From the NCBI RefSeq assembly GCF_013033965.1, contig NZ_WQFE01000013.1, positions 62,001 to 126,000 of the forward strand: a DNA stretch of 64,000 nucleotides. The letters are read 5' to 3'. Below, piece after piece: positions 36,568 through 45,321 of this stretch. The position numbers and the translations under genes were made by a program. Positions within the stretch are counted from its first letter, which is position 1. The number at the start of each line of letters is the position of its first letter. This DNA is from Ruegeria atlantica. Lineage in GTDB: Bacteria > Pseudomonadota > Alphaproteobacteria > Rhodobacterales > Rhodobacteraceae. Below the pieces are notes generated by a model. It was not told where the DNA came from. It saw nothing but the letters and a program-made list of their open reading frames with translations, and made no database searches.

Positions 36568-38103
36568 ATGGCACGTCCAAACATCCTTTTCATTCAGGCG
36601 GATCAACTCGCAGCAAACGCACTCGCGGCCCATGGTAACAAGACCGTCAAAGCGCCCAACATTGACCGGCTTGCAGAAAATGGAGTGGTGTTTGAAAATT
36701 GCTATTGCAACCTGCCCATGTGCGGCCCGTCCCGCGCATCAATGCACGCGGGAAAGCTACCCTTTTCGATCGGCATGTATGACAACGCCAGCGAATTCCA
36801 CGCCGACATTCCGACATTCGCGCACTATCTACGCAGCATGGGCTACCGGGTCGAAATGTCAGGCAAAATGCATTTTGTCGGCCCCGATCAACTGCACGGC
36901 TACGACAAACGCCACACAACTGAAATTTATCCGGCCAATTTCGCCTGGACGGTGGATTGGTCCAAAGGACGTGAATACAAACCCACCAACCTGACAATGG
37001 CCCCCATCCTGGAAAGTGGCCCGGCGATCCGAACCATGCAGATGGACTACGATGATGAGGTCGAATATCACGGCACTCAGGCCTTGTATGATCTTGCACG
37101 AAAAGGCGACGATCGCCCCTTTATGCTGACAGTGTCCTTCACGTCGCCGCACTCGCCCTTCGTGATCGGGCAGGAGTATTGGGACCTCTATGATCATGAC
37201 GAAATCGAATACCCGGCGGTTGCACCGCTGGAGCTGAACGAGATGGATCATCTCAGCCGCAACCTGCACTATTGCCAGTCCCGGCACGAGTTCACAGTCA
37301 CGCCCGAAGATCGTCGCAAAGCGCGTCACGGCTATTACGGAATGATCTCGTATATCGATGAAAAGGTTGGACGCCTTATAGACGTTCTGGAAAAGACCGG
37401 CCAGATCGACAACACCATTGTCATCCTGACTGCCGATCATGGCGAGATGATGGGCGAGCGCGGCATGTGGTTCAAACAGCATTTCTTCGAATGGGCTTCC
37501 AGCGTTCCCTTCATCGTCTACGCGCCGGACCGCTTCAAACCGTCTCGGGTGAAGGAGAATATTTCGCTTGTTGACCTACTGCCCACACTGACGGACCTGG
37601 CTGCTGGCGGCTCATTCGAGGAGTATGCAGCGCCCATCGACGGGCAATCTTTGGTCCCTGCCCTGAATGGCGATACCACCAGCCTGTCAGATGTTGTGAT
37701 CTCGGAGTTTGCCGCAGACGGATCCACCGGACCCAGCAGAATGGTAAAGAAAGGCCCGTGGAAACTAATGTGGCTCGAAGGGGTGGAAACGCTGCTCTAT
37801 AACGTCGACGATGATCCCAACGAAGTGAACAACCGCGCGAACGATCCCGATTGCGCTGAAATCCGCGCCGAGCTTGAGGTGATACTATTCGAGGGCTGGA
37901 ACCCCGATGATTTGTACGAAACGATCCGCGCCAGCCAAGTGCGCCGCCTTGCCATTCACAAGGTGACCGAGGGTGATCCGACCTATGTCTACACCGTCCG
38001 CAACGATGATGACGAGCGCTATATCCGCAATGCAGGCGCAGCAGATACAAAAGCACGCGCACGCCTTCCGTACGTAGCTCCGGCAAAACCTGACCTGGTG
38101 TAA
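36568..38103 (+). CDS. betC: Choline-sulfatase (BetC-like sulfatase)
   Basis: Type I sulfatase that splits choline-O-sulfate into choline and sulfate, 511 residues, no signal peptide, so cytoplasmic. The formylglycine motif C-x-P-S-R-A-S starts at C52 (CGPSRAS). Metal-binding residues are the N-terminal QADQ and, later, TADHGEMMGERGMW. The stretches YDNASEF, IPTFAHYLRSMGYR, SGKMHFVGPDQLHG and IYPANFAWTVDW closely resemble choline-sulfatase rather than arylsulfatases. The C-terminal W...SQVRR region fits the choline-sulfatase C-domain. A GMC dehydrogenase follows by 1 base, consistent with onward oxidation of choline. Another sulfate ester substrate remains possible. Confidence 0.78.
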   Translation: MARPNILFIQADQLAANALAAHGNKTVKAPNIDRLAENGVVFENCYCNLPMCGPSRASMHAGKLPFSIGMYDNASEFHADIPTFAHYLRSMGYRVEMSGKMHFVGPDQLHGYDKRHTTEIYPANFAWTVDWSKGREYKPTNLTMAPILESGPAIRTMQMDYDDEVEYHGTQALYDLARKGDDRPFMLTVSFTSPHSPFVIGQEYWDLYDHDEIEYPAVAPLELNEMDHLSRNLHYCQSRHEFTVTPEDRRKARHGYYGMISYIDEKVGRLIDVLEKTGQIDNTIVILTADHGEMMGERGMWFKQHFFEWASSVPFIVYAPDRFKPSRVKENISLVDLLPTLTDLAAGGSFEEYAAPIDGQSLVPALNGDTTSLSDVVISEFAADGSTGPSRMVKKGPWKLMWLEGVETLLYNVDDDPNEVNNRANDPDCAEIRAELEVILFEGWNPDDLYETIRASQVRRLAIHKVTEGDPTYVYTVRNDDDERYIRNAGAADTKARARLPYVAPAKPDLV

Positions 38104-38104
38104 C

Positions 38105-39721
38105 ATGTCTTTTGATTACATCATTGTTGGCGCAGGCTCTGCTGGTTGCGTCATCGCAAACAGATTGTCCGCGGATCCGAATGTCAGGGTTCTGCTCCTT
38201 GAGGCCGGGGGAAAAGACATCAATCCCTGGATTCACATCCCGGTCGGGTATTTCAAGACCCTTCACGATCCGAACACCGACTGGTGCTATAAGGCCGAGC
38301 CCGATCCGGGACTAAACGGTCGTGCACTGGACTGGCCGCGCGGAAAGACCCTTGGCGGATCATCCTCGATCAACGGCTTGCTTTATGTCCGTGGCCAAAA
38401 AGAGGATTATGACCGCTGGGCGCAACTCGGTAATACCGGCTGGTCGTGGGATGATGTGCTGCCATTGTTCAAGCGGTCGGAATGTCACGAAGATGCCGCC
38501 CCTGAGCTGCATGGGAAAGATGGCGAACTGTCCGTGTCGCTGATCCGCGCCAAATCTCCTATTTCCGAAGCCTTCATCGATGCCGCTGTGGAAATGGGCG
38601 TTCCGCGCACCGAGGACTATAACGGCGAGAAGCAGGAGGGAGCTGGCTATTTCCACCAAACCGCGCGCAAAGGATTCCGTTGCTCTTCGGCCAAGGCGTT
38701 TCTAACACCGATCAAGGGAAAACGTCGGAACCTTGAGGTCATCACGCACGCCCACGCAACCGGCCTTGTGTTTGCTGCGGATGCGTCAAAACAGGTGACG
38801 GGGGTTACCTATGATCGCAAGGGTACTCCCCAAAAAGCCATGTTGAACCCCGGCGGCGAAGTGATCCTGTCCGCCGGAGCCATTGGCTCGCCTCAGCTGC
38901 TGGAAGTGTCGGGTATCGGCAATCCGGACGTTCTGCGCGCGGCAGGGGTCGACCTTCGTCACGCGTTGCCGGGCGTAGGTGAACATCTTCAGGATCACCT
39001 GCAAATCCGCCTTGTTTACGAGGTCAACGTTCCAACTCTGAACGACGCCATCAATAATATTTTTCACCGCGCGGGCATCGGCATTGAATACGCCTTGCGC
39101 CGCACTGGCCCGATGAGTCTGGGCGCCAGTCAGGTGGCCATCTTCGCCAAATCCATGGATGGGCTGGACACCCCCGACATCCAGTTCCACTTTCAGCCGC
39201 TGTCCGCTGACAAACCGGGGATCGAAATGCACCCGTTCTCAGGTTTTACCTCCTCGGTCTGCCAGCTACGGCCGGAAAGCCGTGGACATATCCATATCAC
39301 GTCGCCAAATGCACACGACTACCCAAAGATCGTTCCGAACTATTTGTCGACAACCGGTGATCAGCTTTGCGCCATCCGAGCCGTGAAATTTGCCCGTGCC
39401 ATGACCAAAACCAATGCCCTTTCTCCCTTCATCGTGCGCGAACATGTTCCGTCTGGCGCGATTGAAACCGATGAAGACCACCTCGAAGCAGCCCGCAACA
39501 TGGCCCAGACGATCTACCACCCAACCTCAACCTGCAAAATGGGCATAGACGACCTCGCGGTTGTCGATCCCCACTTGCGCGTGCACGGTGTCCGGGGCCT
39601 GCGGGTGGCAGATGCATCTATCATGCCCGACATCGTCAGCGGAAACACAAACGCTCCATCCATTATGATCGGCGAAAAATGCAGCGAGTTGGTGATCACG
39701 GAACGCAGCAAGCGTGTTTAA
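38105..39721 (+). CDS. GMC family FAD oxidoreductase, choline dehydrogenase-like
   Basis: FAD-dependent alcohol dehydrogenase of 538 residues. The dinucleotide-binding GAGSAGCVIANRL (about 9-21), the GMC signature PRGKTLGGSSSINGLLYVRG, and the C-terminal YHPTSTCKMG and NTNAPSIMIGEK with the catalytic His are visible. BetA oxidises choline to betaine aldehyde; this protein shares the family and length but is not clearly closer to BetA than to other alcohol dehydrogenases. Location directly behind the choline-sulfatase gene supports choline as substrate. No betaine aldehyde dehydrogenase is adjacent. Confidence 0.82.
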   Translation: MSFDYIIVGAGSAGCVIANRLSADPNVRVLLLEAGGKDINPWIHIPVGYFKTLHDPNTDWCYKAEPDPGLNGRALDWPRGKTLGGSSSINGLLYVRGQKEDYDRWAQLGNTGWSWDDVLPLFKRSECHEDAAPELHGKDGELSVSLIRAKSPISEAFIDAAVEMGVPRTEDYNGEKQEGAGYFHQTARKGFRCSSAKAFLTPIKGKRRNLEVITHAHATGLVFAADASKQVTGVTYDRKGTPQKAMLNPGGEVILSAGAIGSPQLLEVSGIGNPDVLRAAGVDLRHALPGVGEHLQDHLQIRLVYEVNVPTLNDAINNIFHRAGIGIEYALRRTGPMSLGASQVAIFAKSMDGLDTPDIQFHFQPLSADKPGIEMHPFSGFTSSVCQLRPESRGHIHITSPNAHDYPKIVPNYLSTTGDQLCAIRAVKFARAMTKTNALSPFIVREHVPSGAIETDEDHLEAARNMAQTIYHPTSTCKMGIDDLAVVDPHLRVHGVRGLRVADASIMPDIVSGNTNAPSIMIGEKCSELVITERSKRV

Positions 39722-39838
39722 AGCACTCGTCAAAGTCTTAAAGTACTGGCGCCTTTGTCCGAGAGTATGAAGCGATACAAGCTCCGGTTGAAAAGATTGG
39801 CACCGGGGAGAACTTAGGCAGGGCGGGCAAACCCGAGA

Positions 39839-40498
39839 CTACATGACTCTGGAAAGAAGTTGAAACACCGGCATGAGTTGCCCGAACAACGCGGACGTTC
39901 TTTCTATGAGGTTCGGTTCGAAAACAAAGGCAGACCCCCCCGCGTCTATCCAAACGGTAAACCCCTTGCGCCGCAACGCCTCTTCATGAGGATGATCTTT
40001 GTCAAAGCCAGATGGAACACGTTTCAACTCTGGGTCCTCGATCCGGAAACCACTCTGCCGCATTTCTTCGGTGAGCCGGATCAGCTCTGCGCCTTCCGGA
40101 CCGGCCATAGCCGTGCGGAACGCGTCCAGAGCTTGTCTGTCATACTGAAATACCCCACAGCCCAGGGACAGTTTTTCGGGCGAAAGCCCAAAGAACCACA
40201 TCGGTGGCTGAACCGCATTCCCTTGCGGTATGAACGCAAGATGCAGGTGCGCGTTGTAGGGTGTCTTGTCCTTGGAAAATCGAACATCACGATAAATGCG
40301 AAAGATTTTACCGCTGTGGCCCTGTCCAATCAGGTCCTGCAAGGCCGCAGCCATTTCGTCGGAGAACTGCTTGCTGGGGGCTTTTAACTGGGTCTCGTAG
40401 GTTGTTTTGTTCGCTGCGAACCATTCCTTTGTGTTATTGGCTTTCAGGTCCTTGAGGAAACCAAGCGCCTCGGGAGAGAAACTCTCAAATGTTGCCAT
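39839..40498 (-). CDS. DUF2461 family protein
   Basis: A 219-residue cytoplasmic protein of the DUF2461/TIGR02453 family. Diagnostic stretches are FLKDLKANNTKEWFAANK near the N-terminus and FRIYRDVRFSKDKTPYNAHLHLAF in the middle, followed by GCGVFQ. Function of the family is unknown. It is the last gene of a leftward run that also contains TfoX-like and MAPEG genes; it starts 12 bases after the TfoX-like stop. Confidence 0.85.
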   Translation of the reverse strand: MATFESFSPEALGFLKDLKANNTKEWFAANKTTYETQLKAPSKQFSDEMAAALQDLIGQGHSGKIFRIYRDVRFSKDKTPYNAHLHLAFIPQGNAVQPPMWFFGLSPEKLSLGCGVFQYDRQALDAFRTAMAGPEGAELIRLTEEMRQSGFRIEDPELKRVPSGFDKDHPHEEALRRKGFTVWIDAGGSAFVFEPNLIERTSALFGQLMPVFQLLSRVM

Positions 40499-40510
40499 TA
40501 TATCCTCCGT

Positions 40511-40855
40511 TTAGTCTTTCGCAGGAAGGGCTGCGGCATGTTCGAGGCAAAGTTTTAACCAGCGTTGCAATGCCACGTCATCGCAGGCGCCCTCTTCAAC
40601 ATGTACAAAGCCCCCCAACTTGCGGGTTCCATGGATCACCGTCTCGGCGGTTGGATCCTTCAGCGCCTTGCGTTCGTTCGCCTTTCCAACCCGGAACATG
40701 AACCGCCCGACCCCGTCATTGTGACGCCGCGCGCCGCAGAGCATGTTGCCGTTCAAAAAGAAACACTGGCCACCCATCATCCGCTTTTCGGAAATCCCCG
40801 CATGCGCGGCCAAGGCATCGCGCACACGAGTGTTTAGGTTTTCATCCACCGGCAT
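40511..40855 (-). CDS. TfoX/Sxy N-terminal domain protein
   Basis: A 114-residue protein with the TfoX N-terminal fold (KRMMGGQCFFLNGNMLCGA, then RKLGGFVHVEEG). In gamma-proteobacteria TfoX/Sxy activates competence with CRP; short one-domain homologues in Alphaproteobacteria have no known role. The ATG at 40855 shares one base with the stop of the upstream MAPEG gene (TGATG), so the two are coupled; the reading frame extending to 40879 would lie inside that gene. Confidence 0.8.
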   Translation of the reverse strand: MPVDENLNTRVRDALAAHAGISEKRMMGGQCFFLNGNMLCGARRHNDGVGRFMFRVGKANERKALKDPTAETVIHGTRKLGGFVHVEEGACDDVALQRWLKLCLEHAAALPAKD

Positions 40856-41253
40856 CAGGCGGTTGTGCCGAGTTGCCACAGGATCGCCAATGCCAGCACC
40901 ATCATAGTCAAAGTCGTCAGGGCCGCCCCAATTGCGCGTCCTTTGCTTTCCGCTGAAGCACGCAGACTGAAGTAGTGGATGAGGCGGGCAAGCAGCAGAA
41001 CTCCACCACAGACCGCTATGAGCCAGGGTGGAGTCCCTACAATCTCGGCACCCGCGAGGGCAAGCACGGCAAGCGGGACATATTCGATGAAGTTCCCATG
41101 CGCCCTCATCAGGCGCAGCAGGTCATCATCCTCACCGTGGAGCAAAAGTATTCCGGTCTTAGAGCGGCGCACACCGACCGCAATTGCCATCGGAATGCTC
41201 ATCAATACAAAGACCGCTGTCACAGCCAGTGCAATTTCAGGCAATTGTTCCAT
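40855..41253 (-). CDS. MAPEG family membrane protein
   Basis: A 132-residue inner-membrane protein with four hydrophobic helices (about 8-27, 55-72, 76-96 and 110-128). The HGNFIEYVPLAVLALAG stretch is typical for the MAPEG family (membrane-associated proteins in eicosanoid and glutathione metabolism). Bacterial members have glutathione-dependent or unknown activity. It overlaps the TfoX-like gene by one base. Confidence 0.8.
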   Translation of the reverse strand: MEQLPEIALAVTAVFVLMSIPMAIAVGVRRSKTGILLLHGEDDDLLRLMRAHGNFIEYVPLAVLALAGAEIVGTPPWLIAVCGGVLLLARLIHYFSLRASAESKGRAIGAALTTLTMMVLALAILWQLGTTA

Positions 41254-41277
41254 CTGATCCCTCCTTTTGGGCGTCGC

Positions 41278-41664
41278 TTAGGACGCCATGCTTTCATAGG
41301 TAATCAGTGCGAACCGCGCACCCTGCGGGTCGGTTAGCGTCGCCATGCGCCCGACCCCCGGCATATCCATCGCGGGTTGAACAACTGCAGCACCCTTGGT
41401 TTGCGCCTTTTCAACACTCGCATCCACATCGGCCACTGTGAAAAAGATCGTCCAGCTTCCGTTATCCTCGGGCATGGGGGAAAAGCCACCGATGGCGGTC
41501 TCGCCAACAACAGCGGCAGAATAGCTTGATCCGTCCTGCATCGGCATGTCGTTGATGGTCCAGCCCAGCACATCCTGATAAAAGGCTTTGGCTTTGCCCT
41601 GATCCGGTCCGGAATGCCCGATCCATCCGGAATTTCCGACAGTTGTCATCTCTAGAATACTCAT
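41278..41664 (-). CDS. VOC (glyoxalase/bleomycin-resistance) family protein
   Basis: A 128-residue protein of the vicinal oxygen chelate superfamily built from two beta-alpha-beta-beta-beta halves (IGHSGPDQGKAKAFYQDVLGW; then MATLTDPQGARFALITY). It is similar to PhnB/ 27-kDa antigen Cfp30B-like members with no certain substrate. The ATG at 41664 is preceded by GGGAGAC; the longer frame to 41709 has no ribosome site. It lies 68 bases after the sigma factor gene on the same strand and may belong to its regulon. Confidence 0.78.
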   Translation of the reverse strand: MSILEMTTVGNSGWIGHSGPDQGKAKAFYQDVLGWTINDMPMQDGSSYSAAVVGETAIGGFSPMPEDNGSWTIFFTVADVDASVEKAQTKGAAVVQPAMDMPGVGRMATLTDPQGARFALITYESMAS

Positions 41665-41732
41665 AAATGTCTCCCTTGGTTGTGCCCGCCACATACGGGT
41701 CTGATCCAAGGACGCGCGAGGTGCGGCCTTCC

Positions 41733-42968
41733 CTACATGCCGCGCAATTCTTTTTGACTGAGCCTGATTTTTTCCGTGACGGCATCACGTTCAAGGGTCG
41801 TGGGAGCAAGCGTCATCACGGTTTCAAAGGCGGCGATGGCCGCCTTGTGATCGCCCGTTTCCTGCAAAAGCCCACCCCGCATTGCGTGATACCAGCGATA
41901 GGCGGACAGATCATTTTCCAGTGGCGCCATCGCGTTCAACGCGTATTGCGGGCCGTGCAACTTGGCCTGTGCAGCAATCTGGTTGAGTTTGACCACAGGG
42001 GTCGGCTGCAGCACATGAAGGGCGGCGTAGTGGCTCTCAATCAAGGCCCAGTCGGCGTCTTCAGATGAGGCCGCGCGGGCGTGAGCCGCAGCTATCGCGG
42101 CCTGAATGATATAGACCCCGCGATGACCAATACGTTGGGCTTTTTGCAAAAGACCCGTTGCCTCGGCGATGTCCGAACGGTCCCAAAGATCGCGATCCTG
42201 ATCGTCCAACGCGACAAGCTTTCCATCTGCATCGATCCGGGCCCGCCGCCGGGCGTGCTGGAGCAACAGCAACGCCAACAAGGCGGACTGCTCACCCATG
42301 GCCGGGAACAAAGCCACAAGCAGTCGGGCGAGGCGGATGGCCTCTTCACACAATGTAAGCTTCATCTGCTTGGGACCGGCCGAAGTCGACCACCCTTCGC
42401 TGAACATCAGGTAGACCATTAGGGAAACTTCTCCCAGCCGCGCGCCCCTCTCTGCCGGGCTGGGCGTTTCAAAAGCAACCGGGTTGTTCGCAATCTTCTT
42501 TTTGGCACGGGTGATCCGTTGTTCCATTGTCTTAGGTTTGACCAGGAATCCACTGGCAATCTCTTCGACGCTCAACCCCACGACTACCCGTAAGGCGATG
42601 GCAATCTGATCCCGTCGATCCAATTCCGGATGGCAGCAAATGAACAGCAGTCGCAAGACATCGTCGCGCACCTCATCAGGGTCAGGTGTTTCGGTGGGCA
42701 CCGGTTGAAACTCCTCTGAGTGGCGAGACAAGATTGCGGCGCGGCGTTGGGATTTGCGTACATGGTCGAGGCCCGCATTGCGGGCAGTTGTCAGAAGCCA
42801 TGCCAACGGATCACGAGGCGCGCCATCCTTGGGCCAAACCGTTAACGCCTTCAGACAGGCTTCAGCAAAAGCTTCTTCAGCCGTGTCGATATCGCGAAAC
42901 ACCCGCGTCAGTGCCGCAATGGCACGCGGGCGTTGCTGTGCAAATGTGGCTTCCAGCCAGTCCGACAT
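41733..42968 (-). CDS. ECF sigma factor with C-terminal TPR-like extension (ECF42-like)
   Basis: RNA polymerase sigma factor of 411 residues. About 1-170 carry sigma regions 2 and 4 (FRDIDTAEEAFAEACLKALTVWP; GLSVEEIASGFLVKPKTMEQRITRAKKKI). The remaining 240 residues are an alpha-helical, TPR-like extension (DUF6596 region, GEVSLMVYLMFSEGW... LYNEGY-type), which is the hallmark of ECF42 factors. These lack an anti-sigma factor and are controlled through the extension; they are linked to DGPF/YCII genes, and one is found here 3 bases upstream. Target promoters are not visible with confidence. Confidence 0.88.
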   Translation of the reverse strand: MSDWLEATFAQQRPRAIAALTRVFRDIDTAEEAFAEACLKALTVWPKDGAPRDPLAWLLTTARNAGLDHVRKSQRRAAILSRHSEEFQPVPTETPDPDEVRDDVLRLLFICCHPELDRRDQIAIALRVVVGLSVEEIASGFLVKPKTMEQRITRAKKKIANNPVAFETPSPAERGARLGEVSLMVYLMFSEGWSTSAGPKQMKLTLCEEAIRLARLLVALFPAMGEQSALLALLLLQHARRRARIDADGKLVALDDQDRDLWDRSDIAEATGLLQKAQRIGHRGVYIIQAAIAAAHARAASSEDADWALIESHYAALHVLQPTPVVKLNQIAAQAKLHGPQYALNAMAPLENDLSAYRWYHAMRGGLLQETGDHKAAIAAFETVMTLAPTTLERDAVTEKIRLSQKELRGM

Positions 42969-42971
42969 GGC

Positions 42972-43343
42972 CTACTCCGATGAAATGACCCCCCCGGCCC
43001 AAGCCACAGGTCGTACTTCCAGCCGCGCAACAGGCGAGGAAATCATCTTTGCGTATTCCAAAGCCTCATCAAGATCTTTGAAATCGGCGGCGTAGAAGCC
43101 AAGGAAATTCTCCTTCGTCTCGGCAAACGGACCGTCGGTGATCAGCGGCGCGGTGCCCTCGCTGGTTGCCGGCTCGACCATCACTGCAGAGGTAGGCGGC
43201 ATCAGCTTTATCGAAACAAACTCTCCCCGATCCTTTAACGCCGTTTGCAGCGCGCCGTGGCCCGACATTACCTCGTCTTGGCGGTCTTTGGGCAGCGCCT
43301 CAAACACACCTGCCTCCCCATAGATCGTGATTGCATAAATCAT
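42972..43343 (-). CDS. DGPF/YCII-related domain protein
   Basis: A 123-residue protein of the YCII/DGPF family; the defining motif occurs as ITDGPFAETKENFLGFY. Members accompany ECF42-type sigma factors and are usual targets of them. Function is unknown; the fold is ferredoxin-like with a putative active-site His/Asp in related YciI. It begins at 43343 with a GGAGG-like site and is followed by the sigma factor gene, so the two form one operon. Confidence 0.86.
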   Translation of the reverse strand: MIYAITIYGEAGVFEALPKDRQDEVMSGHGALQTALKDRGEFVSIKLMPPTSAVMVEPATSEGTAPLITDGPFAETKENFLGFYAADFKDLDEALEYAKMISSPVARLEVRPVAWAGGVISSE

Positions 43344-43583
43344 TTTTGCCTCCGTCCTTTAGTTACATGCTGCAAGGACGTGCGAGCACATGCAAATCCG
43401 ACAATGAACCAATTTTGGTGTTGGCGCGATATCGTGGTTCTGCAATTGAAACACACGTTGGTCAGAAGGAACGCTATCTGATCGTCTTTAACCTGAAAAA
43501 ATGCACTCATTGTGCACCAATAAAACCCAAGCGGTTTAATCACGCCGACAGGGTCGGGGCAGCGAATCTAGTAGGCCCAAAGA

Positions 43584-43949
43584 CTACGCGGGCTCCCAAA
43601 GCTCAATCGGATTCCCTTCCGGGTCATTGAGCCACGCAAACTTGCCATTCGGATATGGAGAATCTGGATCGCGACGCACTTCGATACCTTCAGATTCCAG
43701 CTGCGCAATCATTTTTTCGATGTCGCGAACACGAAAATTCAACATGAACGCCTTTTCCTGATCTCCGAAGTACTCGGTCACCTTTTCGAACGGGGCAAAC
43801 ACAGTTTCACCTGCTTCCTGCTTCCAACAGGGCGTTTCATAGTCATTGGGTACAAGATCAATTCCCAAGTGGTCACGGTACCATTCCGCCAACGCGGGAG
43901 GATCCTCTGCTCTGAAGAAAAACCCGCCAAATCCCAGCACTTTTTCCAT
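43584..43949 (-). CDS. VOC family protein, glyoxalase-like
   Basis: A 121-residue vicinal oxygen chelate protein, start FGGFFFRAEDPPALAEWYRDHLGI and end FAWLNDPEGNPIELWEP, with the usual C-terminal metal ligand Glu in IELWEP. It differs from the VOC protein at 41278. It stands alone on the minus strand, 240 bases upstream of the DGPF gene, and the space between holds no gene I can recognise. Substrate unknown. Confidence 0.8.
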   Translation of the reverse strand: MEKVLGFGGFFFRAEDPPALAEWYRDHLGIDLVPNDYETPCWKQEAGETVFAPFEKVTEYFGDQEKAFMLNFRVRDIEKMIAQLESEGIEVRRDPDSPYPNGKFAWLNDPEGNPIELWEPA

Positions 43950-43988
43950 CGTAGAAACCCGACCTGCTGTTAATTCGAATACGTTACT

Positions 43989-44192
43989 TCAATTTGCTTC
44001 ATTTGATAAGCTCAGCTCATGTCGTCTTGGCTGATCGTAGGGAGCCATGAATTCGACGCCAAGATGCAGAACGGTGCTTTCCAATTTGGCGTGTCCGAAC
44101 AAAACTTGCACGACTCGCAGGTTGCCCGCTCTTTTGGGGATCTGTGTTGCTTCGGTCGTCGACGGTGAACTTTTGCAATGGAATTCGCTCAA
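43989..44192 (-). pseudogene. Remnant of a tyrosine recombinase (integrase) C-terminus
   Basis: The minus-strand frame reads NLRVVQVLFGHAKLESTV followed by LHLGVEF. This matches the conserved end of phage-type tyrosine recombinases (typically NLRAVQLLLGH.KLESTVRYLG.E, box II H-x-x-R/H region). Only about 40 residues are left, upstream sequence is in other frames, and the catalytic Tyr and Arg are absent. It is a dead relic in the 340-base gap before the reductase gene; nothing else is recognised in that gap. Confidence 0.65.
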
Positions 44193-44289
44193 TCGGAAAT
44201 TGCGTCAATGGGCGAGGTTTTTTGACTGGACAGCGTGAGACAATCTTGTTTGGTTGCGCTGCGCCACGCTCAGTATTCAGGAGGTCTCA

Positions 44290-45321
44290 ATGCCCCAAGC
44301 ATCCGACACCAACCGTCGTATAGTTCTTGCTGAACGCCCCAACGGACAACCGGACGATAAAACGCTGCGGCTTGAAATCACCGACATTCCGACACCCGGC
44401 GACAAAGAAATGCTGGTCCGCACGGTGTACTTGTCTCTAGACCCCTATATGCGGGGTCGCATGAACGACGCAAAATCCTACGCCGAACCCGTTCCGATCG
44501 GCGGAGTTATGACGGCTCAGGTTGTGGGGCAGGTAGTGGCTTCGAATCTGGACGGATACGAGGCCGGGGACTACGTTCTCAACATGAGCGGCTGGCAGGA
44601 TTATGCAATCTCAACTGGAGAGCAGGTCGTCAATCTTGGCAAAACACCAGACAATCCCTCCTGGGCTTTGGGCATTTTGGGGATGCCCGGCTACACGGCT
44701 TACGCTGGGTTGCTGAAGATTGGTGAACCAAAGGCCGGGGAAACTGTTGTCGTCGCGGCTGCGGCTGGTCCGGTCGGGGCAACCGTGGGTCAGATCGCCA
44801 AGCTAAAGGGCTGCCGCGTGGTGGGTATCGCGGGTGGCCCGGAAAAATGCGAACACGTCGTAAAAAACCTTGGATTCGACGCATGTATTGACCATCGCGC
44901 GGCTGATCTGGGGGCTCAATTGCAAGACGCCTGCCCCGATGGCATTGATGTCTACTTTGAGAATGTCGGCGGCAAAGTGCTGTATGCGGTCCTACCGCTA
45001 TTGAATCCGTTCGCACGCGTTCCCGTCTGCGGCGTCGTGTCCTGGTACAACCTACCGGGCTTGCCGGACGGGCCGGATATGGGCCCGGTAATTATGGGTA
45101 CTCTGTTGCGGATGAAGGTCAGGATGCAGGGCTTCATCATTTTCGACAATTTCGGCCCAGAGGTCTACAGCGAGTTCGTGCGGGACATGACAGGCTGGCT
45201 TAAGGACGGCTCAATAACCTACAAAGAACATGTAGTCGAAGGACTCGAAAATGCTCCGGCAGCGTTGAACCAGCTGCTGGCCGGGAAAAATTTTGGGAAA
45301 ATGGTTGTAAAGGTCGATTGA
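44290..45321 (+). CDS. NADP-dependent oxidoreductase, CurA/MDR leukotriene-B4-dehydrogenase type
   Basis: Zinc-free medium-chain reductase of 343 residues that reduces activated double bonds with NADPH, similar to curcumin/double-bond reductase CurA. Recognisable segments are YLSLDPYMRGRMNDA, the substrate-side DYVLNMSGWQDYA, the nucleotide-binding AAAGPVGATVGQIAKLKGCRVVGIAGG, and YFENVGG. The ATG at 44290 has a CAGGAGG site; the extension to 44254 lacks one. It stands alone, flanked by gene-poor DNA and the integrase relic. Confidence 0.85.
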   Translation: MPQASDTNRRIVLAERPNGQPDDKTLRLEITDIPTPGDKEMLVRTVYLSLDPYMRGRMNDAKSYAEPVPIGGVMTAQVVGQVVASNLDGYEAGDYVLNMSGWQDYAISTGEQVVNLGKTPDNPSWALGILGMPGYTAYAGLLKIGEPKAGETVVVAAAAGPVGATVGQIAKLKGCRVVGIAGGPEKCEHVVKNLGFDACIDHRAADLGAQLQDACPDGIDVYFENVGGKVLYAVLPLLNPFARVPVCGVVSWYNLPGLPDGPDMGPVIMGTLLRMKVRMQGFIIFDNFGPEVYSEFVRDMTGWLKDGSITYKEHVVEGLENAPAALNQLLAGKNFGKMVVKVD

